Part shown: one piece after another, positions 56,076 to 64,000 of the stretch
How the letters are laid out: every line of letters starts with the position of its first letter
Position numbering within the stretch: position 1 is the stretch's first letter
Origin: Mesorhizobium sp. BR1-1-16
GTDB taxonomy: Bacteria > Pseudomonadota > Alphaproteobacteria > Rhizobiales > Kaistiaceae
NCBI RefSeq assembly: GCF_020165495.1
Contig: NZ_JAIUIE010000007.1
Span: 124,001-188,000 of the forward strand
Length of the DNA: 64,000 bases
Direction of reading: 5' to 3'
Made by a program: the position numbers and the translations under genes
Notes under the pieces: generated by a model
Databases searched by the model: none
Told to the model about the DNA's origin: nothing
The model's input: the letters and a program-made list of their open reading frames with translations, nothing else

Positions 56076-56626
56076 TGCGTCTCGCTCAACAGGCCGCGCA
56101 GCCGGATGATCGCGAGCCGCAAACGCGACTTGACCGTTCCGAGCGGAATGCCGAGCTCGCGCGCAATCTCGGCATGGGCCTTCTCGTGGAAATAGGACAG
56201 TTTGACGATGCGAACCTGCTCAGCGGTCAAGGCCGAGAGCGCGGAATTCACCCGCGCGGCATCGTCGGCGCCGGCAAGGATCGTGTCGGGTTGCTCGGGA
56301 TCATCAGGCTGATCCGTCAGATCAGGTTCGCGCTGACCGAGCTTCTCGCGTCGGGCCGCATCGATACGCAGATTGCGGGCGATGGTGAAGATCCAGGTCG
56401 AGGCACCGGCGCGGGCGGGGTCGAAAAGCGCCGCCTTCCGCCAGACCGTGAGCATGGCCTCCTGCGCGAAGTCCTCAGCCGCACCCGGATTGGCGCCGGC
56501 GCGCATGAGATAGGTCTTCAATCGCGGCGCGAAGTGATCAAACAGCCGCGCAAAAGCCTCGCGGTCGCGGCGCTGCCCGACGGCCTCGATAAGGCGCCCG
56601 AGTTCGGACGGATCAGAGGGCTGCAT
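56072..56626 (-). CDS. rpoE: RpoE-type ECF sigma factor (ChrR partner, ECF11 group)
   Basis: A 184-residue ECF sigma factor. Region 2 runs through ARLFDHFAPRLKTYLMRAG and EDFAQEAMLTVWRKA, region 4 through LTAEQVRIVKLSYF and LGIPLGTVKSRLRLAI. I take the ATG at 56626. A sigma-E type promoter at 56687-56715 would start RNA near 56680, so the upstream in-frame ATG at 56680 would lie at the transcription start. The gene overlaps chrR by 4 bp and diverges from the oxidative-damage genes at 56805. It directs the response to singlet oxygen in relatives. Confidence 0.9.
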   Translation of the reverse strand: MQPSDPSELGRLIEAVGQRRDREAFARLFDHFAPRLKTYLMRAGANPGAAEDFAQEAMLTVWRKAALFDPARAGASTWIFTIARNLRIDAARREKLGQREPDLTDQPDDPEQPDTILAGADDAARVNSALSALTAEQVRIVKLSYFHEKAHAEIARELGIPLGTVKSRLRLAIIRLRGLLSETQ

Positions 56627-56686
56627 TAGCAGCGCCCCCGCTGTCCCGCCCGGCCGGCCATGGCTGACATTTGACTTCATGCTCCC

Positions 56687-56715
56687 TGATACGCGCGACA
56701 ATCCTATCCGGATCA
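56687..56715 (-). promoter_or_regulatory. Sigma-E (RpoE/ChrR) type promoter upstream of rpoE
   Basis: On the minus strand TGATCC (56715-56710) is followed after 18 bases by TATCA (56691-56687). The known consensus for this sigma group is TGATCC, 18-19 bases, then TAAGA. The -35 matches fully, the -10 in three of five bases. It supports autoregulation of rpoE-chrR. I did not find an equally good copy in front of the divergent plus-strand genes. Confidence 0.65.
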
Positions 56716-56804
56716 CGCATCCAATTCAGCCGCCGATCCGTATCCATCTCCAGTGACCCGCACAAACGACGTGTGGCACGGCTGATGGACGAAGGATCTG
56801 CGCA

Positions 56805-58133
56805 GTGGCAAATGGCGAACGCTTGAGAATCGCGGTGATCGGTTCCGGCATTTCGGGCCTGTCGGCAGCCTGGCTGCTGTCCGGTCGCCATGACGTCACC
56901 CTCTATGAACGGGCTGAGAGGCTAGGCGGTCATTCGAACACTGTGACGGCGCGGCTCCAGGACGCGTCCGTTGCCGTGGATACCGGCTTCATCGTCTATA
57001 ATGAGCCGGCCTACCCGAACCTCACGGCTCTCTTTGCCCATCTCGGCGTTGCCACCAAGCCGTCCGACATGTCATTCGCGGTTTCGTTGCGCGCCGGAGC
57101 CACCGAATATTCCGGCACCGGCCTCGGAGGCCTGTTCGCCCAGAAGCGCAACCTCGCCCGCCCACGTTTCTGGTCGATGCTCCGCGACATCACGCGCTTC
57201 TACCGCGAGGCGCCGCGCGACCTGGCCTTGATGAGCGAAGAAGGCCTGTCGCTCGGGGAATACCTCGCCGAGCGCGGCTATAGCGCCGCCTTTCGCGACG
57301 ATCATCTCATGCCGATGGCGGCCGCTGTGTGGTCGGCCCCTGCCACGGACATGCTCGATTACCCCGCCGCCAGCTTCATCCGATTCTGCGCCAATCACGG
57401 CCTGCTGAAGCTCACCGACCGCCCTGTCTGGCGGACGGTCGTGGGCGGCAGCCGGTCCTATGTCGAGGTCTTCGCCGCCGCTCTGGCCGGCTCGATCCGT
57501 CTGTCGCGCGGTGCCACAGCGGTCATCCGCAACGGCTCCGGCGTCAGCGTGCGTGACAGCACCGGAGCCGTGACGAATTTCGACCACGCCGTGATCGCCA
57601 CCCATGCCGACCAGGCGCTGGCGCTGATCGAGCGCCCGACACTGGACGAGAAGCGGCTGCTCGGCGCCTTCCGCTACAGCCGCAACCTGACCGTCCTCCA
57701 TAGCGACGAGGGGCTCATGCCGAGGCGCCGCTCCGTGTGGTCGAGCTGGAACTATCTCGACAGCGGCGACGGGCTCTGCGTCACCTATTGGATGAACCGC
57801 CTGCAAGGGCTTACCGGACGCAACCTGTTCGTGACGCTGAACCCGCCGCGGCCGCCACGCGCTGGCACGCTGCTGCACAGCGAGATCTACGAGCACCCGA
57901 TCTTCGATGGCCCGGCCGCAGCGGCGCAGGCCGCGCTCTGGTCGCTGCAGGGAAAGCAGCGCCTCTGGTTCTGCGGCGCGCATTTCGGCGCGGGTTTCCA
58001 CGAAGACGGCCTGCAATCCGGCCTCGCCGTTGCCGAGCAGCTCGGCGGCGTCCGGCGGCCATGGACCGTCGCCAACGAAAGCGGGCGCATACAGCTCGGC
58101 GGCCATGCGCGCGGCAGGGAGCCAGTGCGTTGA
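56805..58133 (+). CDS. FAD-dependent amine-oxidase-like oxidoreductase
   Basis: A 442-residue flavoprotein with the dinucleotide-binding AVIGSGISGLSAAWLL at the N-terminus followed by ERAERLGGH, and the C-terminal FAD segment FCGAHFGAGFHEDGLQSG. It belongs to the NAD(P)-binding amine oxidase/protoporphyrinogen-oxidase-like group linked with cyclopropane fatty acid synthase genes. The sigma-E/ChrR regulon of several proteobacteria includes this trio. GTG start with AAGGA 9 bases upstream. The DUF1365 gene overlaps its end by 4 bp. Confidence 0.88.
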   Translation: MANGERLRIAVIGSGISGLSAAWLLSGRHDVTLYERAERLGGHSNTVTARLQDASVAVDTGFIVYNEPAYPNLTALFAHLGVATKPSDMSFAVSLRAGATEYSGTGLGGLFAQKRNLARPRFWSMLRDITRFYREAPRDLALMSEEGLSLGEYLAERGYSAAFRDDHLMPMAAAVWSAPATDMLDYPAASFIRFCANHGLLKLTDRPVWRTVVGGSRSYVEVFAAALAGSIRLSRGATAVIRNGSGVSVRDSTGAVTNFDHAVIATHADQALALIERPTLDEKRLLGAFRYSRNLTVLHSDEGLMPRRRSVWSSWNYLDSGDGLCVTYWMNRLQGLTGRNLFVTLNPPRPPRAGTLLHSEIYEHPIFDGPAAAAQAALWSLQGKQRLWFCGAHFGAGFHEDGLQSGLAVAEQLGGVRRPWTVANESGRIQLGGHARGREPVR

Positions 58134-58939
58134 GCCTCGCATCCGGCCTTTTCTGCGGAACTGTCGGCCATCGGCGTTTCAAGCCGCGGCGCCACACCCT
58201 GAAATATCGCGCCTTCTGGCTGCTGCTGGATCTCGACGAAATCGACTTGATGGACAAGCGCCTGAAGCTCTTCTCGCGCAATCGCTTCAACCTGCTGTCC
58301 TTCCATGACGGCGATCATGGGGCCAGCGATGCGGTGACACTCCGCCAGCTTGTCATCGGCCAGCTCACGACGGCCGGCATCACACGGACGATCGGCGCGA
58401 TCCGCCTTTTGTCGCTGCCGCGTATGCTTGGCTACGCGTTCAATCCGATCAGCCTGTTCTTCTGCCATGCGCAGGACGGAACGCTCGTCGCAATCGTCTA
58501 TGAGGTGAACAACACCTTTGGACAGCGTCACAGCTATATCGCCGCCATCGATCAGGCCGTTAAGCCCGGTGCGCTGTTCCGCCATGCCTGTCGGAAACGG
58601 TTCTATGTCTCACCGTTCCTGGGGATGGACCTCGACTACGACTTTGCGGTGCGTCCACCCGGGGACACCGCCTTCCTTGCGGTCAATGGCTCCGATGCCA
58701 GCGGCATGGTCATCGCGACATCGATGTCCGCCAAGCGGCAGGAAATCACCGACCGAAGTCTCTTTGCCGCGGTCGTTTCCCATCCCCTGCTGACCCTCAA
58801 GGTCATCGCAGCGATCCACTGGGAAGCCTTGAAGCTTTGGCGCAAGGGCGTTCCGTTGACACGGCGCCCCGCGCCACCGCGCGTTGCTGTGACCCTGATA
58901 TCCAACAGACAGTGTGAGGAAGAGCATGTCGGTGCGTGA
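58130..58939 (+). CDS. DUF1365 protein
   Basis: A 269-residue member of DUF1365, with GTVGHRRFKPRRHTLKYRAF at the N-terminus, RMLGYAFNPISLFFCH centrally and a KRFYVSPFLGMDLDYDF segment. The function is unknown, but the family is nearly always encoded between an FAD amine-oxidase-like gene and cyclopropane fatty acid synthase, as here, pointing to lipid modification during oxidative stress. I chose the TTG at 58130: it overlaps the previous stop (TTGA) and places the conserved sequence at residue 7. A longer frame upstream is not family-like. Confidence 0.85.
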   Translation: MSLASGLFCGTVGHRRFKPRRHTLKYRAFWLLLDLDEIDLMDKRLKLFSRNRFNLLSFHDGDHGASDAVTLRQLVIGQLTTAGITRTIGAIRLLSLPRMLGYAFNPISLFFCHAQDGTLVAIVYEVNNTFGQRHSYIAAIDQAVKPGALFRHACRKRFYVSPFLGMDLDYDFAVRPPGDTAFLAVNGSDASGMVIATSMSAKRQEITDRSLFAAVVSHPLLTLKVIAAIHWEALKLWRKGVPLTRRPAPPRVAVTLISNRQCEEEHVGA

Positions 58940-60149
58940 TCCATCCATTTCGTCGGGAGCGGGCCGGACCTTCCGTCTTGTTCCGGATCTCGGTGCATCG
59001 CTGCTCCGCATGCTGCTGGCACGGATCAAACGCGGGCGCCTTGTCGTCGTGACTCCCTCCGGCCGCCATCTGGTGCAGAACGGCGCGGAGGCCGGCCCGG
59101 AGGCGATGCTCGTCCTCCACAACTGGCGGGCATTCCGCCGTGTGGCCATGAGAGGCGCGACCGGCTTTGCCGAGGGCTACATGGCCGGCGACTGGACGGC
59201 GCCCAACCTCCCGGCGCTCATCGAACTGCTGGCGTTGAACTCCCAGTATCTCGGCCAGCTCGATGACGGCACGCCGCTGAAACGCCTGCTGAGCCGGATC
59301 ACCCATCGCGGCAATGCCAACACGCGCGACGGAAGCCGCCGCAACATCGCCTTCCACTACGATCTCGGCAATGCGTTCTACGCGCGCTGGCTCGACCGTG
59401 GCATGCAATATTCATCCGCGATCCGGCGTGGCCGGGAGACGCTCGAGGACGCCCAACAATTCAAGCTCGACCGCATCGTCGAACTCCTCGACCTCGCGGG
59501 CGGCGAGGACGTGCTCGAGATCGGCTGCGGCTGGGGGGCGGTCGCCGAGCGTCTGGCTCGGACCGGCTGTGCGGTCACCGGCGTGACGCTGTCGGCCGAA
59601 CAACTCCGTTATGCACAGGAACGACTCGCTGCCGCCGGCCTTTCCGCCGACCTCCGGCTGGAGGACTATCGGGACGTCGCGGGCGCCTATGACCGGATCG
59701 TCTCGGTCGAGATGATCGAGGCCGTCGGCGAGGAATACTGGCCCACCTATTTCAGATCGCTGCATGACCGATTGGCCCCCGGCGGCCGCGCCGTGATCCA
59801 GGCGATCGTCATCGCCGAGAACCGCTTCGAGAACTATCGCCGCAATCCTGATTTCATCCAGACGCATATCTTCCCCGGCGGGATGCTGCCGACCCGAAGC
59901 GCCATCCGCGCGCAGGCGGCCGCAGCAGGGCTGGCGTTCCGCCACGAGGAACTGCATGGCGACAGCTATGCCTGGACGCTCAACGAATGGCGCAGCCGTT
60001 TCCATGCGGCCTGGACCGCGATCGAGGCCCAAGGCTTCGACGCCCGCTTCCGCCGCATGTGGGACTACTATCTCAGCTACTGCGAAGGCGGCTTCAGCGC
60101 CGGCACGATCGATGTCGGGCTCTATGTACTGGAGCGTCCTCGCGAGTAA
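58926..60149 (+). CDS. cfa: Cyclopropane-fatty-acyl-phospholipid synthase
   Basis: SAM-dependent methyltransferase of 407 residues that adds a methylene across double bonds of membrane phospholipids. The SAM site VLEIGCGWGAVAERLA is preceded by HYDLGNAFYARWLD and followed by VSVEMIEAVGEEYW and the active-site region QAIVIAENRFENYR. The ATG at 58926 has AGGA about 5 bases upstream and overlaps DUF1365 by 14 bp; a GTG four codons earlier is less likely. In relatives the sigma-E regulon uses Cfa to limit singlet-oxygen membrane damage. Confidence 0.94.
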   Translation: MSVRDPSISSGAGRTFRLVPDLGASLLRMLLARIKRGRLVVVTPSGRHLVQNGAEAGPEAMLVLHNWRAFRRVAMRGATGFAEGYMAGDWTAPNLPALIELLALNSQYLGQLDDGTPLKRLLSRITHRGNANTRDGSRRNIAFHYDLGNAFYARWLDRGMQYSSAIRRGRETLEDAQQFKLDRIVELLDLAGGEDVLEIGCGWGAVAERLARTGCAVTGVTLSAEQLRYAQERLAAAGLSADLRLEDYRDVAGAYDRIVSVEMIEAVGEEYWPTYFRSLHDRLAPGGRAVIQAIVIAENRFENYRRNPDFIQTHIFPGGMLPTRSAIRAQAAAAGLAFRHEELHGDSYAWTLNEWRSRFHAAWTAIEAQGFDARFRRMWDYYLSYCEGGFSAGTIDVGLYVLERPRE

Positions 60150-60393
60150 TGCGGTCGAGAGCCGTTGCCATCGTGCAACGGCGATTGGCCAGTTTGGGGG
60201 CCAGGCAAGCAACAGCTTGCTTACGCGACACGATCTGCTTTATCCATTTCCCGTCTGACAGGAGTGTGGATGTCACGTTCGTCGCAGTCCCGGTGATCCC
60301 CTGCCCTTGAGGCAGGGAACGAAGTCCGAGAGCGCCTTGCTCCCGGCCCGCTGAACCGCGGCTTCGATCACCCGATTTCAGACGATCCATTCC

Positions 60394-60651
60394 ATGAACA
60401 TCTCCAAACGCGAGCAACGCGTGCTGCACGCGCTCGCCCAGGGCGGACTGATCCGCCATCTCAAAGACGAAACCGGCCGCATCATCGCGGCCGACTGCCT
60501 GAACCGCGAAGGTTGGGCGCTCACGGACTGCACGATGGAGCTTTTCCAGCGGCTACGGCGGCGTCGTTTCGTCGCCTCGAGCGGCGGCGGGCCTTACCGC
60601 ATCACGAGGCTCGGCCTTGAAGCCGTGCGCGCCCAGCTCGACAACCGATGA
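60394..60651 (+). CDS. yjhX: YjhX-family protein (UPF0386)
   Basis: An 85-residue protein of the YjhX family, starting [18 protein letters not shown], then [14 protein letters not shown] and ending [18 protein letters not shown]. coli YjhX is described as a toxin paired with YjhQ, an acetyltransferase. No partner gene is adjacent here, and in this order the gene is often found alone, so toxin action is doubtful. A 244-bp spacer separates it from cfa; it has a small hairpin CCCTGCC/GGCAGGG at 60299-60317 without a T-run. Confidence 0.85.
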   Translation: MNISKREQRVLHALAQGGLIRHLKDETGRIIAADCLNREGWALTDCTMELFQRLRRRRFVASSGGGPYRITRLGLEAVRAQLDNR

Positions 60652-60657
60652 ACAAGG

Positions 60658-60685
60658 CCGGCGGCGACGGATCAGTTGCCGCCGG
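60658..60685. terminator. Hairpin between convergent genes
   Basis: CCGGCGGC (60658-60665) pairs with GCCGCCGG (60678-60685) across a 12-base loop, spanning the gap between the YjhX stop and the chorismate mutase stop. No T-run, so it may be a message-end structure rather than a true terminator. Confidence 0.4.
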
Positions 60686-60992
60686 TCCCCTCGCCGGTCC
60701 TTTTGGCGATCGCGTCACGCTCGAAGGCAATGTTCCAGTCGATCAGCTTCGACCAGAGGGCGCGGGCAAGATCAGGATCGAGCCCCGCCGCACCGGCCCG
60801 CGCGGCGACATGGGCGAGCACCTCGTCCACGCGCGCCGGAACCAGCGCCTCATCGGGCGATGCCTTCAGCTCGGCCATGCGGCGGACATAGCCGAAACGG
60901 CTCGCCAGCAGGCCGATCAACGCGCCATCGAGCCGGTCGATCTCGGCGCGGATATCTTCCTTGGTCTCGCAGTCCTCGGGAGCCTTCGACAT
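60672..60992 (-). CDS. Chorismate mutase (AroQ type)
   Basis: A 106-residue helical chorismate mutase converting chorismate to prephenate. The family pattern is IRAEIDRLDGALIGLLASRF, followed by RRMAELK and a C-terminal WSKLIDWNIAFE. The ATG at 60992 has GAGG six bases upstream and lies 8 bp after the gatA stop, so it is the third gene of the gatC-gatA-chorismate mutase run. Short AroQ proteins also include isochorismate-pyruvate lyases; the context favours the mutase. Confidence 0.87.
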   Translation of the reverse strand: MSKAPEDCETKEDIRAEIDRLDGALIGLLASRFGYVRRMAELKASPDEALVPARVDEVLAHVAARAGAAGLDPDLARALWSKLIDWNIAFERDAIAKRTGEGTGGN

Positions 60993-61000
60993 CACCGACC

Positions 61001-62485
61001 TCACCACCAGCGCACAGGCGTGAAGCTGCCCGCCGCATCTTCGACGACATGGGCGAGGCGGAACAGCGTTTCCTCCTCGAACGGCCGTCCGATGAGCTGT
61101 AGACCGAGCGGCAGCCCGGCGCTGTCGAGGCCGCCCGGCACGGCGATGCCCGGCAAGCCCGCCATGTTCACGGTCACCGTGAACACGTCGTTCAGGTACA
61201 TCTCGACAGGCGATGCCATCGCCATTTCCTGAAGCCCGAAGGCCGCGGAGGGCGTCGCCGGCGTCAGCACGGCATCGACGCCCGCCTCGAAGGCGATGTC
61301 GAAATCGCGCTTGATCAGTGTGCGGATCTTCTGCGCACGCACATAATAGGCGTCGTAATAGCCCGCCGAGAGCACATAAGTGCCGATCAGGATGCGGCGC
61401 TTCACCTCGCGGCCGAAGCCCGCGGCGCGGGTGTTCTCGTACATCGAGATAATGTCGTCGCCCGGAACGCGAAGCCCGTAGCGGACGCCGTCATAGCGGG
61501 CGAGGTTGGACGAGGCCTCGGCCGGCGCCACGATGTAATAGGCCGGCAGCGCGTATTTCGTATGGGGCAGCGAGATGTCGACGATCTCGGCGCCAGCCTC
61601 CTTCAGCCAGGCAATGCCCTGCTGCCACAGCGCCTCGATCTCGGCCGGCATGCCGTCGAGCCTGTATTCGCGCGGGATGCCGATGCGGAGCCCCTTGACC
61701 GACTGGCCGATCGCCGCCTCGTAATCACCGACCGGCAGATCGACGGAGGTCGTGTCCTTCGGATCGACGGAGGCCATAGACTTCAACAAAATGGCCGCAT
61801 CGCGCACCGTGCGGGCGATCGGGCCGGCCTGATCGAGCGACGAGGCGAAGGCGGCAATGCCCCAGCGCGAGCACCGGCCATAGGTCGGCTTGATGCCGAC
61901 CGTGCCGGTAAAGGCGGCCGGCTGGCGGATCGAGCCGCCGGTATCGGTGGCGGTGGCCCCCGCGCAGAGCCGCGCCGCGACGGCAGCAGCAGAGCCGCCC
62001 GACGAGCCGCCCGGCACCAGCGGCAGGTTCGAGCCCTCCTTGCGCCAGGGATTGGTCACCGGCCCGTAATAGGAGGTCTCGTTCGACGAGCCCATGGCGA
62101 ATTCGTCCATGTTCAGCTTGCCGAGCATCACCGCACCGTCGGCCCACAGATTGGACGTGACGGTCGATTCGTAGGTCGGCTTGAAGCCGAAAAGGACATT
62201 GGACGCCGCCTGCGTATGGACGCCCTCCGTCGCGAAGAGGTCCTTGACGCCGATCGGCACGCCTTCAAGCGGCCGCTGCTCACCACTGGCAAGGCGCGCA
62301 TCCGAGGCTTCGGCCATGGCAAGCGCCTGTTCAGGTGTCTCGACGATATAGGCGTTGAGCGCGCGCGCCGCCTCCATCGCCGCCAGATAGGCCTTGGTCA
62401 GCTCAACTGCGGAAAACGCCTTGGTGGCGAGACCGTCGCGGATCTCGGCGATGGAAAGGCTGGTCAGGTCGGCGGCACGGGTCAT
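61001..62485 (-). CDS. gatA: Asp-tRNA(Asn)/Glu-tRNA(Gln) amidotransferase subunit A
   Basis: Amidase subunit of GatCAB, releasing ammonia from glutamine to amidate mischarged Glu-tRNA(Gln) or Asp-tRNA(Asn). The Ser-cisSer-Lys triad is visible: K in [10 protein letters not shown], the cis-Ser in [11 protein letters not shown] and the nucleophile in [10 protein letters not shown]. Length 494 is typical. It follows gatC by 71 bp on the minus strand. gatB is not in the window. Confidence 0.96.
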   Translation of the reverse strand: MTRAADLTSLSIAEIRDGLATKAFSAVELTKAYLAAMEAARALNAYIVETPEQALAMAEASDARLASGEQRPLEGVPIGVKDLFATEGVHTQAASNVLFGFKPTYESTVTSNLWADGAVMLGKLNMDEFAMGSSNETSYYGPVTNPWRKEGSNLPLVPGGSSGGSAAAVAARLCAGATATDTGGSIRQPAAFTGTVGIKPTYGRCSRWGIAAFASSLDQAGPIARTVRDAAILLKSMASVDPKDTTSVDLPVGDYEAAIGQSVKGLRIGIPREYRLDGMPAEIEALWQQGIAWLKEAGAEIVDISLPHTKYALPAYYIVAPAEASSNLARYDGVRYGLRVPGDDIISMYENTRAAGFGREVKRRILIGTYVLSAGYYDAYYVRAQKIRTLIKRDFDIAFEAGVDAVLTPATPSAAFGLQEMAMASPVEMYLNDVFTVTVNMAGLPGIAVPGGLDSAGLPLGLQLIGRPFEEETLFRLAHVVEDAAGSFTPVRWW

Positions 62486-62556
62486 CGGATTCTCGCGTCA
62501 GAAGGCGTCGGATGCTGGGATCGAAACGGCGCGCGAACGTCGCGCTGCGGGCGTTG

Positions 62557-62844
62557 TCACTCGATGACCTTGGGCACCATGAAGAAATCATCGTCGGACG
62601 CCGGCGCATTGGCGACGACCTTCTCGGCATAAAAGCCGTCGGTGACCACGTCTTCGCGCATCTTCATCACCTGCGCCACCACGGAGGTGAGCGGCTCGAC
62701 GTCGCTGACATCGACTTCGTTCAATTGTTCCGCGAAGCCGAGGATCGCATTGATCTCGGACTGGAAGGCGACGGCCTCCTCCTCCGATATGGCAATGCGG
62801 GCGAGACGCGCGACGCGCTTCACGGTGGCGATGTCGACGGACAT
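62557..62844 (-). CDS. gatC: Amidotransferase subunit C
   Basis: A 95-residue GatC protein that stabilises the GatA-GatB complex. The usual start [20 protein letters not shown] and the [16 protein letters not shown] centre are present, and the C-terminal MVPKVIE is the canonical end. It is the first gene of the gatC-gatA-chorismate mutase operon and diverges from dinB across 146 bp. Confidence 0.94.
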   Translation of the reverse strand: MSVDIATVKRVARLARIAISEEEAVAFQSEINAILGFAEQLNEVDVSDVEPLTSVVAQVMKMREDVVTDGFYAEKVVANAPASDDDFFMVPKVIE

Positions 62845-62990
62845 GGCGGAATCCTTCGGAACAGCAGGCGGATCGGCCGGCGGGCGGCCGCTGCTCGCTA
62901 TATCATCGCGCCTCGCCGCGCCGCAACCAAGCGCGGCAAAAGCCGTCGATTGTCCTGCGATTGCCGTTTGGATAGGCTGGCCTCAATCCG

Positions 62991-64000
62991 ATGAACACCC
63001 TCGCCGCCCCGAGCCCAGGTTTCTGCCGCGACTGCATGGCGCCTGCCGGCAGCGGCCGGCGCTGCCCGGCCTGCGGCAGTCCACGCATCGCCGCGCATCC
63101 GGAACTTTACGAACTCGCCATCGCCCATGTCGATTGCGACGCCTTCTATGCCTCGATCGAGAAGCGCGATAATCCCGATCTCCGCGACGTCCCCGTGATC
63201 ATTGGCGGCGCCCGGCGCGGCGTCGTTTCCACCGCCTGCTATATCGCCCGGATCCGCGGCGTGCGCTCGGCGATGCCGATGTTCCAGGCGCTGAAGCTCT
63301 GCCCGGATGCCGTCGTCATCAGGCCAAACATGGAGAAATATGTCGCTGTCGGACGCGAGATTCGCGAACGCATGCTGGCGATGACGCCTCTGGTCGAGCC
63401 GATCTCGATCGACGAAGCCTTCCTCGATCTCTCGGGCACCGCGCGACTGCATGGCGCCGCGCCGGCCGTGCAACTCGCCCGCTTCGCGCGCAGCATCCAG
63501 AATGAGGTCGGCATCACGATTTCAGTCGGACTCTCCTTCAACAAGTTTCTCGCCAAGATCGCCTCCGACCAGGACAAGCCGCGCGGCTATTCGATCATCG
63601 GCCGCGCCGAGGCGATCTCCTTCCTGGCACCGCAGAAAGTCGGCCTGATCTGGGGCGTCGGCAAGGCATTCGAGCAGAAGCTCGCCGCCGACGGCATTCG
63701 TACGATCGGCCAGATCCAGGCGATGGAGGAAACCGAACTCGCCCGCCGCTATGGCTCGATGGGTCTGCGGCTGGCGCGGCTATCGCATGCCGATGACCGC
63801 CGCGCCGTCGATCCGCGTCATGACGCCAAATCGATCGGTGCCGAGACGACGTTCAACACCGACATGGCGAGCCTTGCCGAACTTCGGCCCGTGCTCCGCC
63901 ATCTGTGCGAAAAGGCCGCCGGCAGGCTGAAGCGCGCCAACCTGGCGGCCCACACGGTCACGCTCAAGCTGAAGACGGCGGATTTCAAGCTGCGGACGCG
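62991..64000 (+). CDS. dinB: DNA polymerase IV (DinB), 3' end cut by window edge
   Basis: Y-family translesion polymerase, running off the right edge after about 336 codons. Ahead of the catalytic domain there is an extension of about 37 residues with two CxxC pairs (CRDC and CPAC), a zinc-ribbon-like element. The polymerase domain has [14 protein letters not shown] with the first metal aspartates, [16 protein letters not shown], and [10 protein letters not shown] with the Asp-Glu active-site pair, then [14 protein letters not shown]. The ATG at 62991 is the only start that includes both CxxC pairs. It would make error-prone copies past DNA lesions. Confidence 0.92.
   Translation, partial: MNTLAAPSPGFCRDCMAPAGSGRRCPACGSPRIAAHPELYELAIAHVDCDAFYASIEKRDNPDLRDVPVIIGGARRGVVSTACYIARIRGVRSAMPMFQALKLCPDAVVIRPNMEKYVAVGREIRERMLAMTPLVEPISIDEAFLDLSGTARLHGAAPAVQLARFARSIQNEVGITISVGLSFNKFLAKIASDQDKPRGYSIIGRAEAISFLAPQKVGLIWGVGKAFEQKLAADGIRTIGQIQAMEETELARRYGSMGLRLARLSHADDRRAVDPRHDAKSIGAETTFNTDMASLAELRPVLRHLCEKAAGRLKRANLAAHTVTLKLKTADFKLRT

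Noticed and set aside
56680-56716. Earlier in-frame starts for the sigma factor
   Set aside because: They lie at or upstream of the predicted RNA start of the sigma-E promoter and precede the conserved sequence by about 18 or more residues.
1-64000. CRISPR arrays, insertion sequences, rRNA or tRNA genes
   Set aside because: No direct-repeat arrays, transposase genes, or conserved RNA sequences were seen on either strand by reading; a covariance search would be needed to exclude degenerate RNAs.

Overview
The window is a chromosomal segment of an alphaproteobacterium, most likely Hyphomicrobiales (Rhizobiales). The evidence is the order dusB-ntrB-ntrC-ntrY-ntrX-(dat), a fused ispDF gene, a PdhB carrying its own lipoyl domain, the short 439-residue proline-tRNA ligase, a ChrR/RpoE singlet-oxygen type sigma pair, and high-GC codon use. 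Kaistia or a relative would fit, but the genus is a guess. No rRNA, tRNA, CRISPR array, insertion sequence or prophage was seen.

Layout. 1-7.5 kb (minus strand): nitrogen two-component systems NtrBC and NtrYX with DusB, and the first codons of a D-amino-acid aminotransferase at the left edge. 7.6-19.5 kb: housekeeping genes, namely IspDF and the CinA C-terminal amidase (plus), then a RatA-like protein, lipoyl synthase, a GlsB/YeaQ protein, dihydrolipoamide dehydrogenase, a DUF465 protein, PdhC/PdhB/PdhA and FtsB (minus), and a DbpA-type RNA helicase (plus). Lipoate synthesis and the lipoylated pyruvate dehydrogenase sit together.

19.7-37.1 kb is an accessory exopolysaccharide region. It holds a UDP-glucuronate 4-epimerase, a MurA-like and a MurB-like enzyme, a Wzx-type flippase, two hexapeptide acyltransferases, four glycosyltransferases, a Wzy-type polymerase in lower-GC DNA, a tailspike-like beta-helix protein, a tiny Tat-signal protein and UDP-glucose dehydrogenase. 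Together these could supply UDP-GlcA, UDP-GalA and possibly a UDP-muramic-acid-type sugar, then assemble and flip a repeat unit. No initiating phosphoglycosyltransferase and no Wza/Wzc export genes are visible. Several intergenic regions here share short sequence elements (ATACCGC-type and GTTGCACCGCAA), which may be a common operator.

37.4-41.0 kb: TM2 protein, LolD, LolC/E and ProS in a tightly packed minus-strand run. 41.0-41.8 kb is gene-free apart from an orphan intrinsic terminator that may end a small RNA. 41.8-45.9 kb: a flavin monooxygenase, an SMP-30 lactonase-like protein and an acyltransferase-SGNH membrane protein. 46.1-51.6 kb: a catabolic/uptake operon with a DHDPS-family enzyme, a sugar-binding protein, an unusual double-length permease and a single-NBD ATPase. 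51.7-55.4 kb: nitroreductase, EamA transporter, cupin, MoaA and DUF971.

55.4-60.1 kb is a photo-oxidative/singlet-oxygen module. RpoE and its zinc anti-sigma ChrR (minus) diverge from an FAD amine-oxidase-like protein, DUF1365 and cyclopropane-fatty-acid synthase (plus), with a good sigma-E type promoter upstream of rpoE. 60.4-64 kb: YjhX, chorismate mutase, GatA, GatC, and the start of DNA polymerase IV with an N-terminal zinc-finger-like extension, cut by the window edge.
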